Shown: one piece after another, positions 46,527 through 59,494 of the stretch | Numbering within the stretch: position 1 is the first letter of the stretch | How the letters are laid out: the number at the start of each line of letters is the position of its first letter | Assembly (NCBI RefSeq): GCF_004745805.1 | Contig: NZ_SRLQ01000003.1 | Coordinates: 537,983 to 601,982 of the forward strand | Length of the DNA stretch: 64,000 nucleotides | DNA from: Mycolicibacterium sp. CH28 | GTDB lineage: Bacteria > Actinomycetota > Actinomycetes > Mycobacteriales > Mycobacteriaceae | Direction: 5' to 3' | Program-made: the position numbers and the translations under genes | Notes under the pieces: generated by a model | The model's input: only the letters and a program-made list of their open reading frames with translations | Databases searched by the model: none | What the model was told of the DNA's origin: nothing

Positions 46527-46596
46527 TCCCCGGGTCGCTTCGCTCCTGCCCGCTGGACTGATTTCCCCGGGTCGCTTCGCTCCTGCCCGCTGGACT
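46527..46596. repeat. REP-like short repeats, copies 2 and 3, beyond dinB
   Basis: Two identical 33-bp units, 46527-46559 and 46564-46596, reading tccccgggtcgcttcgctcc and ending tgcccgctggact, 37 bp apart start to start. They fill the gap between the convergent dinB and PHP genes, up to the PHP stop. A third copy lies in the glf 5' end (4833-4863). Confidence 0.8.
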
Positions 46597-47599
46597 ACCC
46601 GTTGGCCCAACCGACCAGCTCGTCAGCCGACCAGGTGTTGATGATCCGGTCGACGGGAATGCCGTTGTCCAGCGCACGCTGTGCGCCGTAGCCCAGGAAG
46701 TCGAGCTGGCCGGGCGCGTGGGCGTCGGTGTCGATCGAGAAGTGGCAGCCGATCTCCAGCGCCAGCGTGAGTAGCCGGGTGGGCGGATCACGGCGCTCGG
46801 GGCGCGAGTTGACCTCGACAGCGGTGTTGTTGTCCCGGCAGGCGGTGAACACCTTCTCCGCGTCGAACGTCGACTCGGCCCGGATTCCACGGTTTCCGGT
46901 CACCAGCCGGCCGGTGCAGTGGCCCAGAACGGTGACCCGGGCGTCGGACACCGCCCGCACCATCCGGCGAGTCATCGCCGGTTCGTCCATCGACAGCTTC
47001 GAGTGCACGCTGGCGACGACGATGTCGAGCCGGTCCAGCAGATCTGAATCTTGGTCCAGGGTGCCGTCATCGAGGATGTCGACCTCGATACCTGTGAGAA
47101 TCCGCAAGGGCGCCATACTGTCTCGCAGTTCGTCGATAACGTCGAGCTGGCGCCGCAGCCGGTCGGCGGACAGGCCGTTGGCGATGGTCAGCCGTGGCGA
47201 GTGGTCGGTCAGCGCGCAGTACTCGTGGCCCAGCGCCGCGGCAGTGGCCATCATCTCGGGAATCGGGGCGGATCCGTCCGACCAGTTGGAGTGCAGGTGC
47301 AAGTCGCCCCGCAACGCGGCGCGGACCTCGCCACCACCGAGATCAGCTGCGGTACTTCGTAATTCGACGAGCGCTTCGGGCTCCTGGCCCGCCCAGGCCT
47401 GGGCGATGACCCCAGCAGTCTTGGGACCGATACCGGGCAGCGACTGCCAGCTGTTGGCGCGGCCGTGGCGATCACGAGTCGCTGCGTCGAGCGCCTCGAT
47501 GATGTCGGCGGCTTTGCGGTAGGCCATCACCCGCCGGGAATCTTCGCGGGCGCGGTCCTTGTAGTACGCAATCTCGCGCAGCGCGGCCACCGGGTCCAT
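46595..47599 (-). CDS. PHP-domain phosphoesterase with N-terminal helix-hairpin-helix (Rv3856c-like)
   Basis: 334 residues from ATG 47599 (M. tuberculosis 335). The N-terminal HhH region (YRKAADIIEAL, LPGIGPKTAGVIAQAW) resembles PolX. The PHP domain has GDLHLHSNWSDGS, CALTDHSPRL, ILTGIEVDIL, IVVASVHSKLS and DTDAHAPGQL, the metal-binding His/Asp residues. It may act on DNA ends or as a phosphatase; there is no polymerase domain. An upstream frame to 47680 adds residues with no similarity. Confidence 0.88.
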   Translation of the reverse strand: MDPVAALREIAYYKDRAREDSRRVMAYRKAADIIEALDAATRDRHGRANSWQSLPGIGPKTAGVIAQAWAGQEPEALVELRSTAADLGGGEVRAALRGDLHLHSNWSDGSAPIPEMMATAAALGHEYCALTDHSPRLTIANGLSADRLRRQLDVIDELRDSMAPLRILTGIEVDILDDGTLDQDSDLLDRLDIVVASVHSKLSMDEPAMTRRMVRAVSDARVTVLGHCTGRLVTGNRGIRAESTFDAEKVFTACRDNNTAVEVNSRPERRDPPTRLLTLALEIGCHFSIDTDAHAPGQLDFLGYGAQRALDNGIPVDRIINTWSADELVGWANG

Positions 47600-47662
47600 G
47601 GCTCCAGTGTGCCCCGTAGGACAGCCCACGGATTTGGCGATCCCGAGGCCGACGGCTACCCT

Positions 47663-47700
47663 GATTGAGGATTTGTTCAATCCATCAATTACTCAATTGA
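47663..47700. promoter_or_regulatory. Candidate ArsR operator
   Basis: Two inverted repeats just before the ArsR gene: gattga (47663-47668) with tcaatc (47677-47682), and the perfect tcaatt-N4-aattga (47685-47700). They end 6 bp before the GTG, in autorepression position. Confidence 0.55.
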
Positions 47701-47706
47701 AGGACT

Positions 47707-48087
47707 GTGGTGCCCACCCACGTGCCCGGCGGCAGCGAGCGACCGCTCTATGAGATCAAGGCGAACCTGTTCAAGGCGCTCGCCCATCCGGCCCGGATCC
47801 GGGTCCTGGAGATCTTGTCTTCCAGCGCCCAGCCCACCGCGGTCAGCGAGATCCTGGCCGCCACCGAGATCGAGCCGACGCTGCTTTCCCAGCACCTCTC
47901 GGTGCTCAAGCGCCACCAGGTGGTCCAGGCCGAGCGAATCGGCAACGCCGTCTACTACAAGCTGGCCCACCCCTCGATCCGGGACCTGCTGGTGATCGCG
48001 CGCAGCTTCCTGGCCGACACCCTCAAGGCACAGCAACAACAGCTCGCGGCGTTCGACGCGCTGCCTCCCGTCGGAGGTCCGCTGTGA
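47707..48087 (+). CDS. ArsR/SmtB-family transcriptional regulator
   Basis: 126 residues, winged helix: LFKALAHPARIRVLEIL, AVSEILAATEIEPTLLSQHLSVLKRHQVV (recognition helix), AERIGNAVYYKLAHP (wing). No CxCxxC-type metal motif is visible, so the inducer is unclear. GTG 47707. It overlaps the SulP transporter by 4 bp, so it controls that transporter, probably from the palindromes just upstream. Confidence 0.88.
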   Translation: MVPTHVPGGSERPLYEIKANLFKALAHPARIRVLEILSSSAQPTAVSEILAATEIEPTLLSQHLSVLKRHQVVQAERIGNAVYYKLAHPSIRDLLVIARSFLADTLKAQQQQLAAFDALPPVGGPL

Positions 48088-49727
48088 TCGCCAGGGCGGC
48101 CGGCCAGATCTCTCGGCTGTTGCCGCACCGCAGCGATTACGCCGAACTCCCGCGATCCTGGCGGCGGGACATCCTCGCCGGCCTCACCGTGGGTGTGGTG
48201 GCATTGCCCCTGGCGCTGGCCTTCGGGATCAGCTCCGGTGTCGGTGCCGCGGCCGGGCTGATCACGGCCGTGGTCGCGGGATTGGTCGCGGCGGTGTTCG
48301 GTGGTTCCCATGTCCAGGTGTCGGGCCCGACCGGCGCCATGGCGGTTGTGCTGGCCCCGATCGTCGCCCAGCACGGGCTCGGCAGCATTGCGCTGGTCAC
48401 GGTGCTGGCCGGCGTGATCGTAATGGCCGCGGGCATCACCGGGCTGGGCCGCGCGGTGACCTTCATCCCGTGGCCGGTGATCGAGGGCTTCACCCTCGGC
48501 ATCGCGGCCATCATCTTCCTGCAGCAGGTTCCCGCCGCGTTCGGCGTCACCACCCCGGCTGGTCAGCGCACGCTACCCGCGGCCTGGACCGTCGTCACCC
48601 ATGCCGACTGGTCATCGGCGTGGCACACCCTTGCCGTCGTCGGCTTCATCGCCGCGCTCATGGCCGGCCTGCCGCGGCTACATCGCGGTATCCCCGAATC
48701 GCTGACCGCCGTGGTCGCGGCAACGCTGATCGTGGTGGGCCTGCACATCCCGGTGGCGAGCATCGGAGCGCTGCCGTCGCATCTGCCGGCGCCGTTGTTG
48801 CCGCAGGCCGACCTGGGCGCGCTGCGCACACTGATCGGGGCCGCGGTGGCCATCGCCGCGCTGGCCGCCATCGAATCCCTGCTCTCGGCGCGGGTGGCGG
48901 CCACCATGTCGCCGACCGGGCCCTACGACCCCGACCGCGAATTGCTCGGCCAGGGCCTGGCCTCGGTGGCCTCCGGGCTCTTCGGCGGCATGCCGGCCAC
49001 CGGCGCGATCGCCCGTACCGCGGTCAACGTCCGGTCCGGGGCGCATACCCGCGTCTCGGCGATCGTGCACTCACTGCTGCTACTCGCCGTGGTGTACCTG
49101 GCGACCGGCCCGGTTTCGGCAATTCCGTTGTCCGCCTTGGCCGGTGTGCTGATGGTGACCTCGTTCCGGATGATCTCGGCCGGCACCGTACGCAAGATCA
49201 TGCACTCGACCCGCTCTGATGCAGTCTCGTTCGTGCTGACCGCCGTCGTCACCGTGTGCTTCGACCTGATCGAGGCGGTGGAGATCGGCATCCTGTTCAC
49301 GGCGTTCTTCGCCCTGCGGACGGTGGCACGGCGCAGCAGTGTGGTGCGCGAGGAGCTGCCCGGACCGCACCAGCCCGGCGATGAGCGGATCGCGCTCCTG
49401 CGCCTGGACGGCGCCATGTTCTTCGGTGCCGCCGACCGAATCTCGACCGAGATCACCACACACCCCGACGTGTCGGTGGTCATCATCCGGATGTCACAGC
49501 TGGGGATGCTCGACGCCACCGGTGCGCACACCCTCGCCGAGCTCGCCGAGGAGCTCGAGGCTCGCGGCATCACCGTCATCCTCAAAGGCGTTCAGCCCGA
49601 GCACATGAACCTGCTCGCCAACATGGGCATCGTCGAAGCGCTGCGCCACGAGAACCATCTGATGGACTCCCTGGACGAGGCGATTGCCCATGCGCGCACG
49701 CACGTAGCCCCGGCGGCCCATCCTTAG
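48084..49727 (+). CDS. SulP-family anion transporter with STAS domain
   Basis: 547 residues: about twelve membrane helices (DILAGLTVGVVALPLALAFG, GSHVQVSGPTGAMAVVLAP, FGGMPATGAIARTAVNVRSG, VSAIPLSALAGVLMVTSFRM), then a C-terminal STAS domain (~430-530: IALLRLDGAMFFGAADRI, VVIIRMSQLGMLDATGAHTL). SulP proteins carry sulfate, bicarbonate or C4-dicarboxylates; the substrate is not resolvable. GTG start overlapping the ArsR gene. Confidence 0.92.
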   Translation: MIARAAGQISRLLPHRSDYAELPRSWRRDILAGLTVGVVALPLALAFGISSGVGAAAGLITAVVAGLVAAVFGGSHVQVSGPTGAMAVVLAPIVAQHGLGSIALVTVLAGVIVMAAGITGLGRAVTFIPWPVIEGFTLGIAAIIFLQQVPAAFGVTTPAGQRTLPAAWTVVTHADWSSAWHTLAVVGFIAALMAGLPRLHRGIPESLTAVVAATLIVVGLHIPVASIGALPSHLPAPLLPQADLGALRTLIGAAVAIAALAAIESLLSARVAATMSPTGPYDPDRELLGQGLASVASGLFGGMPATGAIARTAVNVRSGAHTRVSAIVHSLLLLAVVYLATGPVSAIPLSALAGVLMVTSFRMISAGTVRKIMHSTRSDAVSFVLTAVVTVCFDLIEAVEIGILFTAFFALRTVARRSSVVREELPGPHQPGDERIALLRLDGAMFFGAADRISTEITTHPDVSVVIIRMSQLGMLDATGAHTLAELAEELEARGITVILKGVQPEHMNLLANMGIVEALRHENHLMDSLDEAIAHARTHVAPAAHP

Positions 49728-49792
49728 CCGAGACGGTCGCGGCATTCGCCCAGCGACTGCCAGCCCATCGGTTTCGGACTACGATCGGCCTA

Positions 49793-50644
49793 GTGCGATT
49801 CGCCTTCAAAACCTCGCCGCAAAACACCACTTGGGCTGACATGCTCGCGGTCTGGCAGGCCGCCGACGACATCGACGTCTACCACTCCGGCTGGACATTC
49901 GACCACTTCTATCCGATCTTCTCCGACCCGGCCGGCCCCTGCCTGGAGGGCTGGACCACGCTGACGGCGCTGGCCCAGGCGACCACCCGGCTGCGGCTGG
50001 GCACCCTGGTGACCGGTATTCACTACCGGCACCCCGCGGTGCTGGCCAATATGGCCGCCGCGGTGGACATCATCTCCGGCGGGCGTCTAGAGCTGGGCAT
50101 CGGCGCTGGCTGGAATGAAGAGGAATCCGGCGCCTACGGCATCGAGCTGGGCAGCATCAAGGAACGATTCGATCGATTCGAGGAGGCCTGCCAGGTCCTC
50201 ATCGGCCTGCTCAGCGAGGACACCACTGACTTCGAGGGCACGTACTACCAGCTCAAGGCCGCCCGCAACGAGCCCAAGGGGCCACAGCGACCGCACCCGC
50301 CGATCTGCATCGGCGGTAGCGGAGAGAAGCGCACACTGCGGATCACCGCCAAGTACGCCCAGCATTGGAACTTCGTGGGCGGTACGCCGGAGGAGTTCGC
50401 CCGCAAGCGCGCCGTACTGGCTGCCCATTGCGCCGACATCGGCCGCGACCCGGGAGAGATCATGCTCTCGGCGCATGTCCGGCTCAGCGCCGACCGCGAC
50501 TTCGCCAAGGTGGTCGACGAGGCCGCCGCGCTGGGCGCCGAAGGGTTGGATCTGGCGATCATCTACCTGCCGACCCCGCACGATCCGGCAGTGCTGGAAC
50601 CGCTGGCGGAGGCAATCCGCGACTCCGGGCTGACGGACTCGTAG
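49793..50644 (+). CDS. Luciferase-like (LLM) F420-dependent oxidoreductase
   Basis: 283 residues, TIM-barrel LLM protein: SGWTFDHFYPIF, TTRLRLGTLVTGIHYRHPAVLANMAAAVDIISGGRLELGIGAGWNEEE, HPPICIGGSGEKRTLRI. The last block fits F420 or FMN binding. Mycobacteria have many, mostly without known substrate. GTG start 65 bp after the SulP gene, convergent with gltD. Confidence 0.88.
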   Translation: MRFAFKTSPQNTTWADMLAVWQAADDIDVYHSGWTFDHFYPIFSDPAGPCLEGWTTLTALAQATTRLRLGTLVTGIHYRHPAVLANMAAAVDIISGGRLELGIGAGWNEEESGAYGIELGSIKERFDRFEEACQVLIGLLSEDTTDFEGTYYQLKAARNEPKGPQRPHPPICIGGSGEKRTLRITAKYAQHWNFVGGTPEEFARKRAVLAAHCADIGRDPGEIMLSAHVRLSADRDFAKVVDEAAALGAEGLDLAIIYLPTPHDPAVLEPLAEAIRDSGLTDS

Positions 50645-51023
50645 ACCGCCGAGACAACGGGTCGATAACGTCGGGCAAAGTAGCGCCGACGTCAAACCTC
50701 ATCGAAATGCGTTGCTAAAACCCGTAGCGCAGGAGTTCGGCGGGGGTGATCAACCGCTCGTGCTTAGCCGGAAATTCTCGACTCTTCAGCGGACGACGGA
50801 TGAACAACCAGGCTATACGCCCGACCCGCGAACGAGATATCGGAATGAGGTACACAAGGATCACTCCTGTGGTCGGTCTCTGTCTAACCGGAGCGCTCGG
50901 TTACCGCAGCACTCGCTCCAGCAATTAGATACGGATCACATCGCAAACAGCGACAGGCGCGCCGCGGAATGGTATGGATGATTCTGGTGTGACCAAAGTG
51001 GCGTATGGGGTGACGCTACGCGC
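50645..51023. other. 379-bp intergenic region, nothing recognised
   Basis: Between the convergent LLM and gltD genes. AT-richer than its surroundings. A frame at 50746-50928 exists but has no domain, no good ribosome site and no family resemblance. No tRNA, terminator hairpin of note or repeat was seen. Confidence 0.5.
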
Positions 51024-52482
51024 TCACCGTTGCGGCGCGGCTGTCGGCTTGATCGGCGCCGGCAGCGCCGAATGGCCCATCAGGTAGCGGTCGACACCCG
51101 CGACCGCGGCCCGGCCCTCGGCGATCGCCCAGACGATCAATGACTGGCCACGGCCCATGTCACCGGCGACGAAGACTCCGGGCACCGAGGTGTCGAAATC
51201 CTTGCCACGAGCGACGTTGCCGCGTTCGTTGAGCTCCACGCCCAGGTCGGTGAGCAGGCCCGGCCGTTCCGGCCCGACGAAGCCCATCGCCAGCAGCACC
51301 AGGTCGGCCTCGAGTTCGAAGTCGGTACCGTCCACCTTCTCGAACTTGCCGTCCTTCATCACCACTTCGTGCGCCCGCAGTCCGGTCACCTTGCCCTCGG
51401 CACCGAGGAACTTCTCGGTGTTCACCGAGAACACCCGTTCGCCGCCCTCTTCGTGCGCGGAGGACACTCGGAACATCAGCGGGTAGGTCGGCCACGGCGT
51501 CGAGTCCGCGCGGGTCTCCGGCGGGCGCGGCATGATCTCGAACTGGTGCACGCTGACCGCGCCCTGGCGGTGGGCGGTGCCAAGGCAGTCGGCACCCGTG
51601 TCACCACCACCGATGATGATCACCTTCTTGCCCTTGGCGGTGATCGGCGGCTGACCGTTCTCGTCGAGTACCGGGTCGCCCTGGGCAACCTTGTTCGCCC
51701 ACGGCAGGTACTCCATGGCCTGGTAGACGCCTTCGAACTGGCGGCCGGGGATCGGCAGGTCACGCGCGGCGGTAGCGCCACCGGCCAGTACCACCGCGTC
51801 GAAGTCGGCACGTAGCTGATCGGCGGTGACGTCCACCCCCACGTTGACGCCGGCACGGAACTTGGTTCCCTCGGCCTCCATCTGGGTCAGCCGCCGCTCG
51901 ATGTGGCGCTTCTCCATCTTGAACTCGGGGATGCCGTAGCGCAGCAGACCACCGATGCGGTCGGCCCGCTCGAACACGGTGACCTCGTGACCGGCGCGGG
52001 TCAGCTGCTGGGCAGCTGCCAGCCCGGCGGGCCCGGAACCGACGACGGCCACCTTCTTGCCGGTGATGACGTGCGGCGGCATCGGGACGACCCAGCCTTC
52101 GTCGAAGGCGTTGTCGATGATCTCGACCTCGACCTGCTTGATGGTCACTGCATCCTGGTTGATGCCGAGCACGCAGGAGGCCTCACACGGTGCCGGGCAC
52201 AGCCGACCGGTGAACTCCGGGAAGTTGTTGGTGGCGTGCAACCGCTCGATCGCGTCGCGCCACCGGTCCCGGTACACCAGGTCGTTCCACTCCGGGATCA
52301 GGTTACCCAGCGGGCAACCGTTGTGGCAGAACGGAATTCCACAGTCCATGCACCGTGCGGCCTGATGCTCGAGGGTGACCTGAGAGAAGTCTTCGTAGAC
52401 CTCTTTCCAGTCCCGCAGCCGCAGTTCCACCGGCCGGCGGACCGGCGTCTCGCGGTGGGTGTACTTCAGGAAGCCGGTCGGG

Positions 52483-52490
<8 letters not shown>
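51024..52490 (-). CDS. gltD: Glutamate synthase, small subunit
   Basis: 488 residues, the NADPH-oxidising FAD subunit of GOGAT. N-terminal Fe-S ligands [17 protein letters not shown] and [15 protein letters not shown] site [22 protein letters not shown] site [16 protein letters not shown]-terminal FAD contact [19 protein letters not shown]. Electrons pass to GltB. The start overlaps the gltB stop by 8 bp. Rv3858c homologue. Confidence 0.97.
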
Positions 52491-57141
<4,651 letters not shown>

Positions 57142-57674
57142 CGCCGCGCCCCGTCAGGGGATTCCTCCGTGCGTCACTGGACGGGGTCCCACTCTGGTGT
57201 CAACAAGTCGTAAAACGATATGCCAAACCGGGCCTGAGATGCCAACTTAGTCTAGGCTAACTTCGCTGGTCAGCCGCGGTGCGGGAGGCTGCGGCCGGGC
57301 GGCCGTCCAGCTGCGGAATCCGTTGCCGTCGCGCCGGTTTGGTGACGAGATCGACTGTCCCCACGTGGTTGTCCTGACGAGGTGCCCCGTCGGGCGCCGT
57401 TGGAGCCGTGCGCCCGCGTCACCGACCCTGCGCCGCACCACTGCGCAATACCTCACACCAAGGCTCGTTAACATCGCCGTGACCTGGGCAAAAGGACGCT
57501 CCGAGCCCTCGCGTAAAACTCTCGTCGGATTCTTAGAGACAGCTCGAAGTCCGGTGCTCGACCTGGGCAATTGCCCGTCTCCTGCGCCCCTCGCCCAAAT
57601 CGACATTTGGCCGAGAACATGCGCGTGGTTCAGGCCAAAACGTCGATCTCGAGCGAGCAGCGATACTGAACACG
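57142..57674. promoter_or_regulatory. Divergent region gltB / MinD-like gene, with weak IdeR-like box
   Basis: 533 bp. At 57247-57265, ttagtctaggctaacttcg matches the IdeR consensus at 14 of 19, with a perfect taggctaac core; it lies 106 bp before the 57141 start and 154 bp before ATG 57093 of gltB. No gene is convincing in the rest, although frames are open on both strands. Confidence 0.35.
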
Positions 57675-58739
57675 ATGACCGACCGCGATGACCACCTGCG
57701 CGACCGCTACCGCGAGGACCCGGGGTATTCCGCCGGGCCGCCGACGGAGCGCATCCCGCGCGTCGTGGTGCCACCGTCGCAGCCACCCTCAGCCCCGCTG
57801 CCGTATCCCCCGCTGCCGGCACCGACGCCACCGCGACCGGTGAAACCCAAGCCCACCCGCGGCTGGCGCCGTGCCGTCCACACGGCGACGTTCGGACTGG
57901 TCAATCCCGGTCCGTCCCGTCAGGAGCAGCGCCAGGCGGCGATGGCGGCCATGGTGGCCGCCCCGCTGCGCGGTCACTACAAAATCGGCGTGCTCGGCAA
58001 GGGCGGGGTCGGCAAGACGACCGTGGCCGCCAGCGTCGGCTGTGTCCTGGCAGAACTGCGCCGCGGTGACCGGGTGGTCGCGGTCGACGCCGACACCGCG
58101 TTCGGGCGCCTGGGCAGCCGCATCGACCCGCGGGCCGGCGGCTCGTACTGGGAGCTGGCCAAGAACAAGAACCTGCAGTCCTTCGCCGAGGTGCTCACCC
58201 GGATGGGCAGCAACTCCTCTGGGCTGTTCGTATTGGCCGGCGAGAACGGCAGCCGCCGCGGGATCCTCGATCCGGCGATCTACCGCGAGGCCACCATGCG
58301 CCTGGACCGGCACTTCACCATTTCCATCGTCGACTGCGGTTCGACGATGGATGCCCCGGTCACCCAGGAGGCGATGCGGGACATGGATGCCCTGATCGTG
58401 GTGTCCTCGCCGTGGCCGGACGGCGCTTCGGCTGCCGCCCAGACGCTGGAATGGCTTGCCGCGCATGGAAAGCTCGGGCTGCTACAGCGCTCTGTGATCG
58501 TCCTCAACGACTCCGACGGCCACTCCGACAAGCGCACCCGCGGGGTGCTCGCCGACCAGTTCCGGTCCAGGCGCCAGGCGGTGGTGGAGGTGCCCTTCGA
58601 TCCGGGTCTGCGTCCAGGCGGGGTCATCAACAACACCGCTGCGATGTCGGCTGCCACCCGCGACGCCTTCATCGAAGTGGCGGCGGTTCTTTCGCACTTC
58701 TTCGCCACGATGCCCCAGCGTGGACCCGAAACCCGCTGA
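57675..58739 (+). CDS. MinD/ParA-like ATPase of the ESX type
   Basis: 354 residues: a Pro-rich N-terminus (PPSQPPSAPLPYPPLPAP) as in EspI and Rv3888c, a basic patch, then a MinD-like domain with the deviant Walker A GKGGVGKTTVAAS (~109-121), VVAVDADTAFGRLG and VDCGSTMDAPVT. The C-terminus keeps VEVPFDPGLRPGG. Such ATPases accompany ESX loci. Its stop lies inside the kinase gene (20-bp overlap), and it stands 0.7 kb from eccA. Substrate or partner unknown. Confidence 0.88.
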   Translation: MTDRDDHLRDRYREDPGYSAGPPTERIPRVVVPPSQPPSAPLPYPPLPAPTPPRPVKPKPTRGWRRAVHTATFGLVNPGPSRQEQRQAAMAAMVAAPLRGHYKIGVLGKGGVGKTTVAASVGCVLAELRRGDRVVAVDADTAFGRLGSRIDPRAGGSYWELAKNKNLQSFAEVLTRMGSNSSGLFVLAGENGSRRGILDPAIYREATMRLDRHFTISIVDCGSTMDAPVTQEAMRDMDALIVVSSPWPDGASAAAQTLEWLAAHGKLGLLQRSVIVLNDSDGHSDKRTRGVLADQFRSRRQAVVEVPFDPGLRPGGVINNTAAMSAATRDAFIEVAAVLSHFFATMPQRGPETR

Positions 58740-59472
58740 GATCGCCGGATTCGTCATCGACTCCGTCCTCGGAGCCGGCGGCACGGGCACGGTGTATCTG
58801 GCGCATCACTCGCGGCACACTGTCGCGCTGAAGGTCTACCGGCCAGGATGCCCCGTTCCCCCGCCCCTTCGCCTTCACCACCGGAACATCGTGCCGATCC
58901 ACGCTCAGGGATACACCCAGTCGGGGATGGGCTGGCTAGCCATGCAGTACGTGTCCGGCGGCGACGCCGATACCGAGCTGCGAGCCGGACGGATGCCGCC
59001 GCAGCGGACAGTGCACATCATCGGCGGTATCGCCGCGGCGCTGGACTACGCCCACGCCCACGGCGTGGTGCACGGTGACGTCAAGCCGTCGAATTTCCTT
59101 CTCGCAGAGAATGTTCTGCTCGCCGATTTCGGAGTGGCACCGTTTTCCCACGATGGGATTGTGCTGACGTCGGCGGCCTACGCATCTCCGGAGATGCTGC
59201 GCGGCCGGGCGGTCGACGGGCAGGCTGATATCTACTCGTTGGGCTGCTCGCTGTTTCGGCTGTTGACCGGCAAGCCGCCGTTCTTCGATGCCGGTCCCAA
59301 AGATGCTGTGGTGCACTCTCATCTGCATCGGGGGGCACCACGAGCCACCCGCTTCGCGTCGTGGTTGCCGGCGGCCATCGACGATGTGATCGCGACGGCG
59401 ATGGCCAAGGATCCCTCGGCGCGCTACCCGAGCGCCGGGGAGCTGGCCCGGGCCGCGTCCCGCCTGTGGTGA
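58720..59472 (+). CDS. Minimal serine/threonine kinase-like protein, alpha-C region shortened
   Basis: 250 residues, soluble. Glycine loop GAGGTGTVYLA (~18-28), VAIK-Lys as K38 in VALKVYR, HGDVKPSN (D120, HRD written HGD), ADFGVAP (136-138), YASPEML, DIYSLGCSLFRLLTG. Only about 15 residues separate K38 from the HRNIVPI block where a PknB-type kinase has about 32, so most of the alpha-C helix with its conserved Glu appears missing. No membrane helix or PASTA tail. GTG start overlaps the ATPase gene. Active or pseudokinase is open. Confidence 0.8.
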   Translation: MDPKPAEIAGFVIDSVLGAGGTGTVYLAHHSRHTVALKVYRPGCPVPPPLRLHHRNIVPIHAQGYTQSGMGWLAMQYVSGGDADTELRAGRMPPQRTVHIIGGIAAALDYAHAHGVVHGDVKPSNFLLAENVLLADFGVAPFSHDGIVLTSAAYASPEMLRGRAVDGQADIYSLGCSLFRLLTGKPPFFDAGPKDAVVHSHLHRGAPRATRFASWLPAAIDDVIATAMAKDPSARYPSAGELARAASRLW

Positions 59473-59494
59473 GGGGACGAGGCGACGAGGCAGA

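Noticed and set aside
50746..50928. 60-codon frame between the LLM gene and gltD
   Set aside because: No domain, no ribosome site and no neighbour logic.
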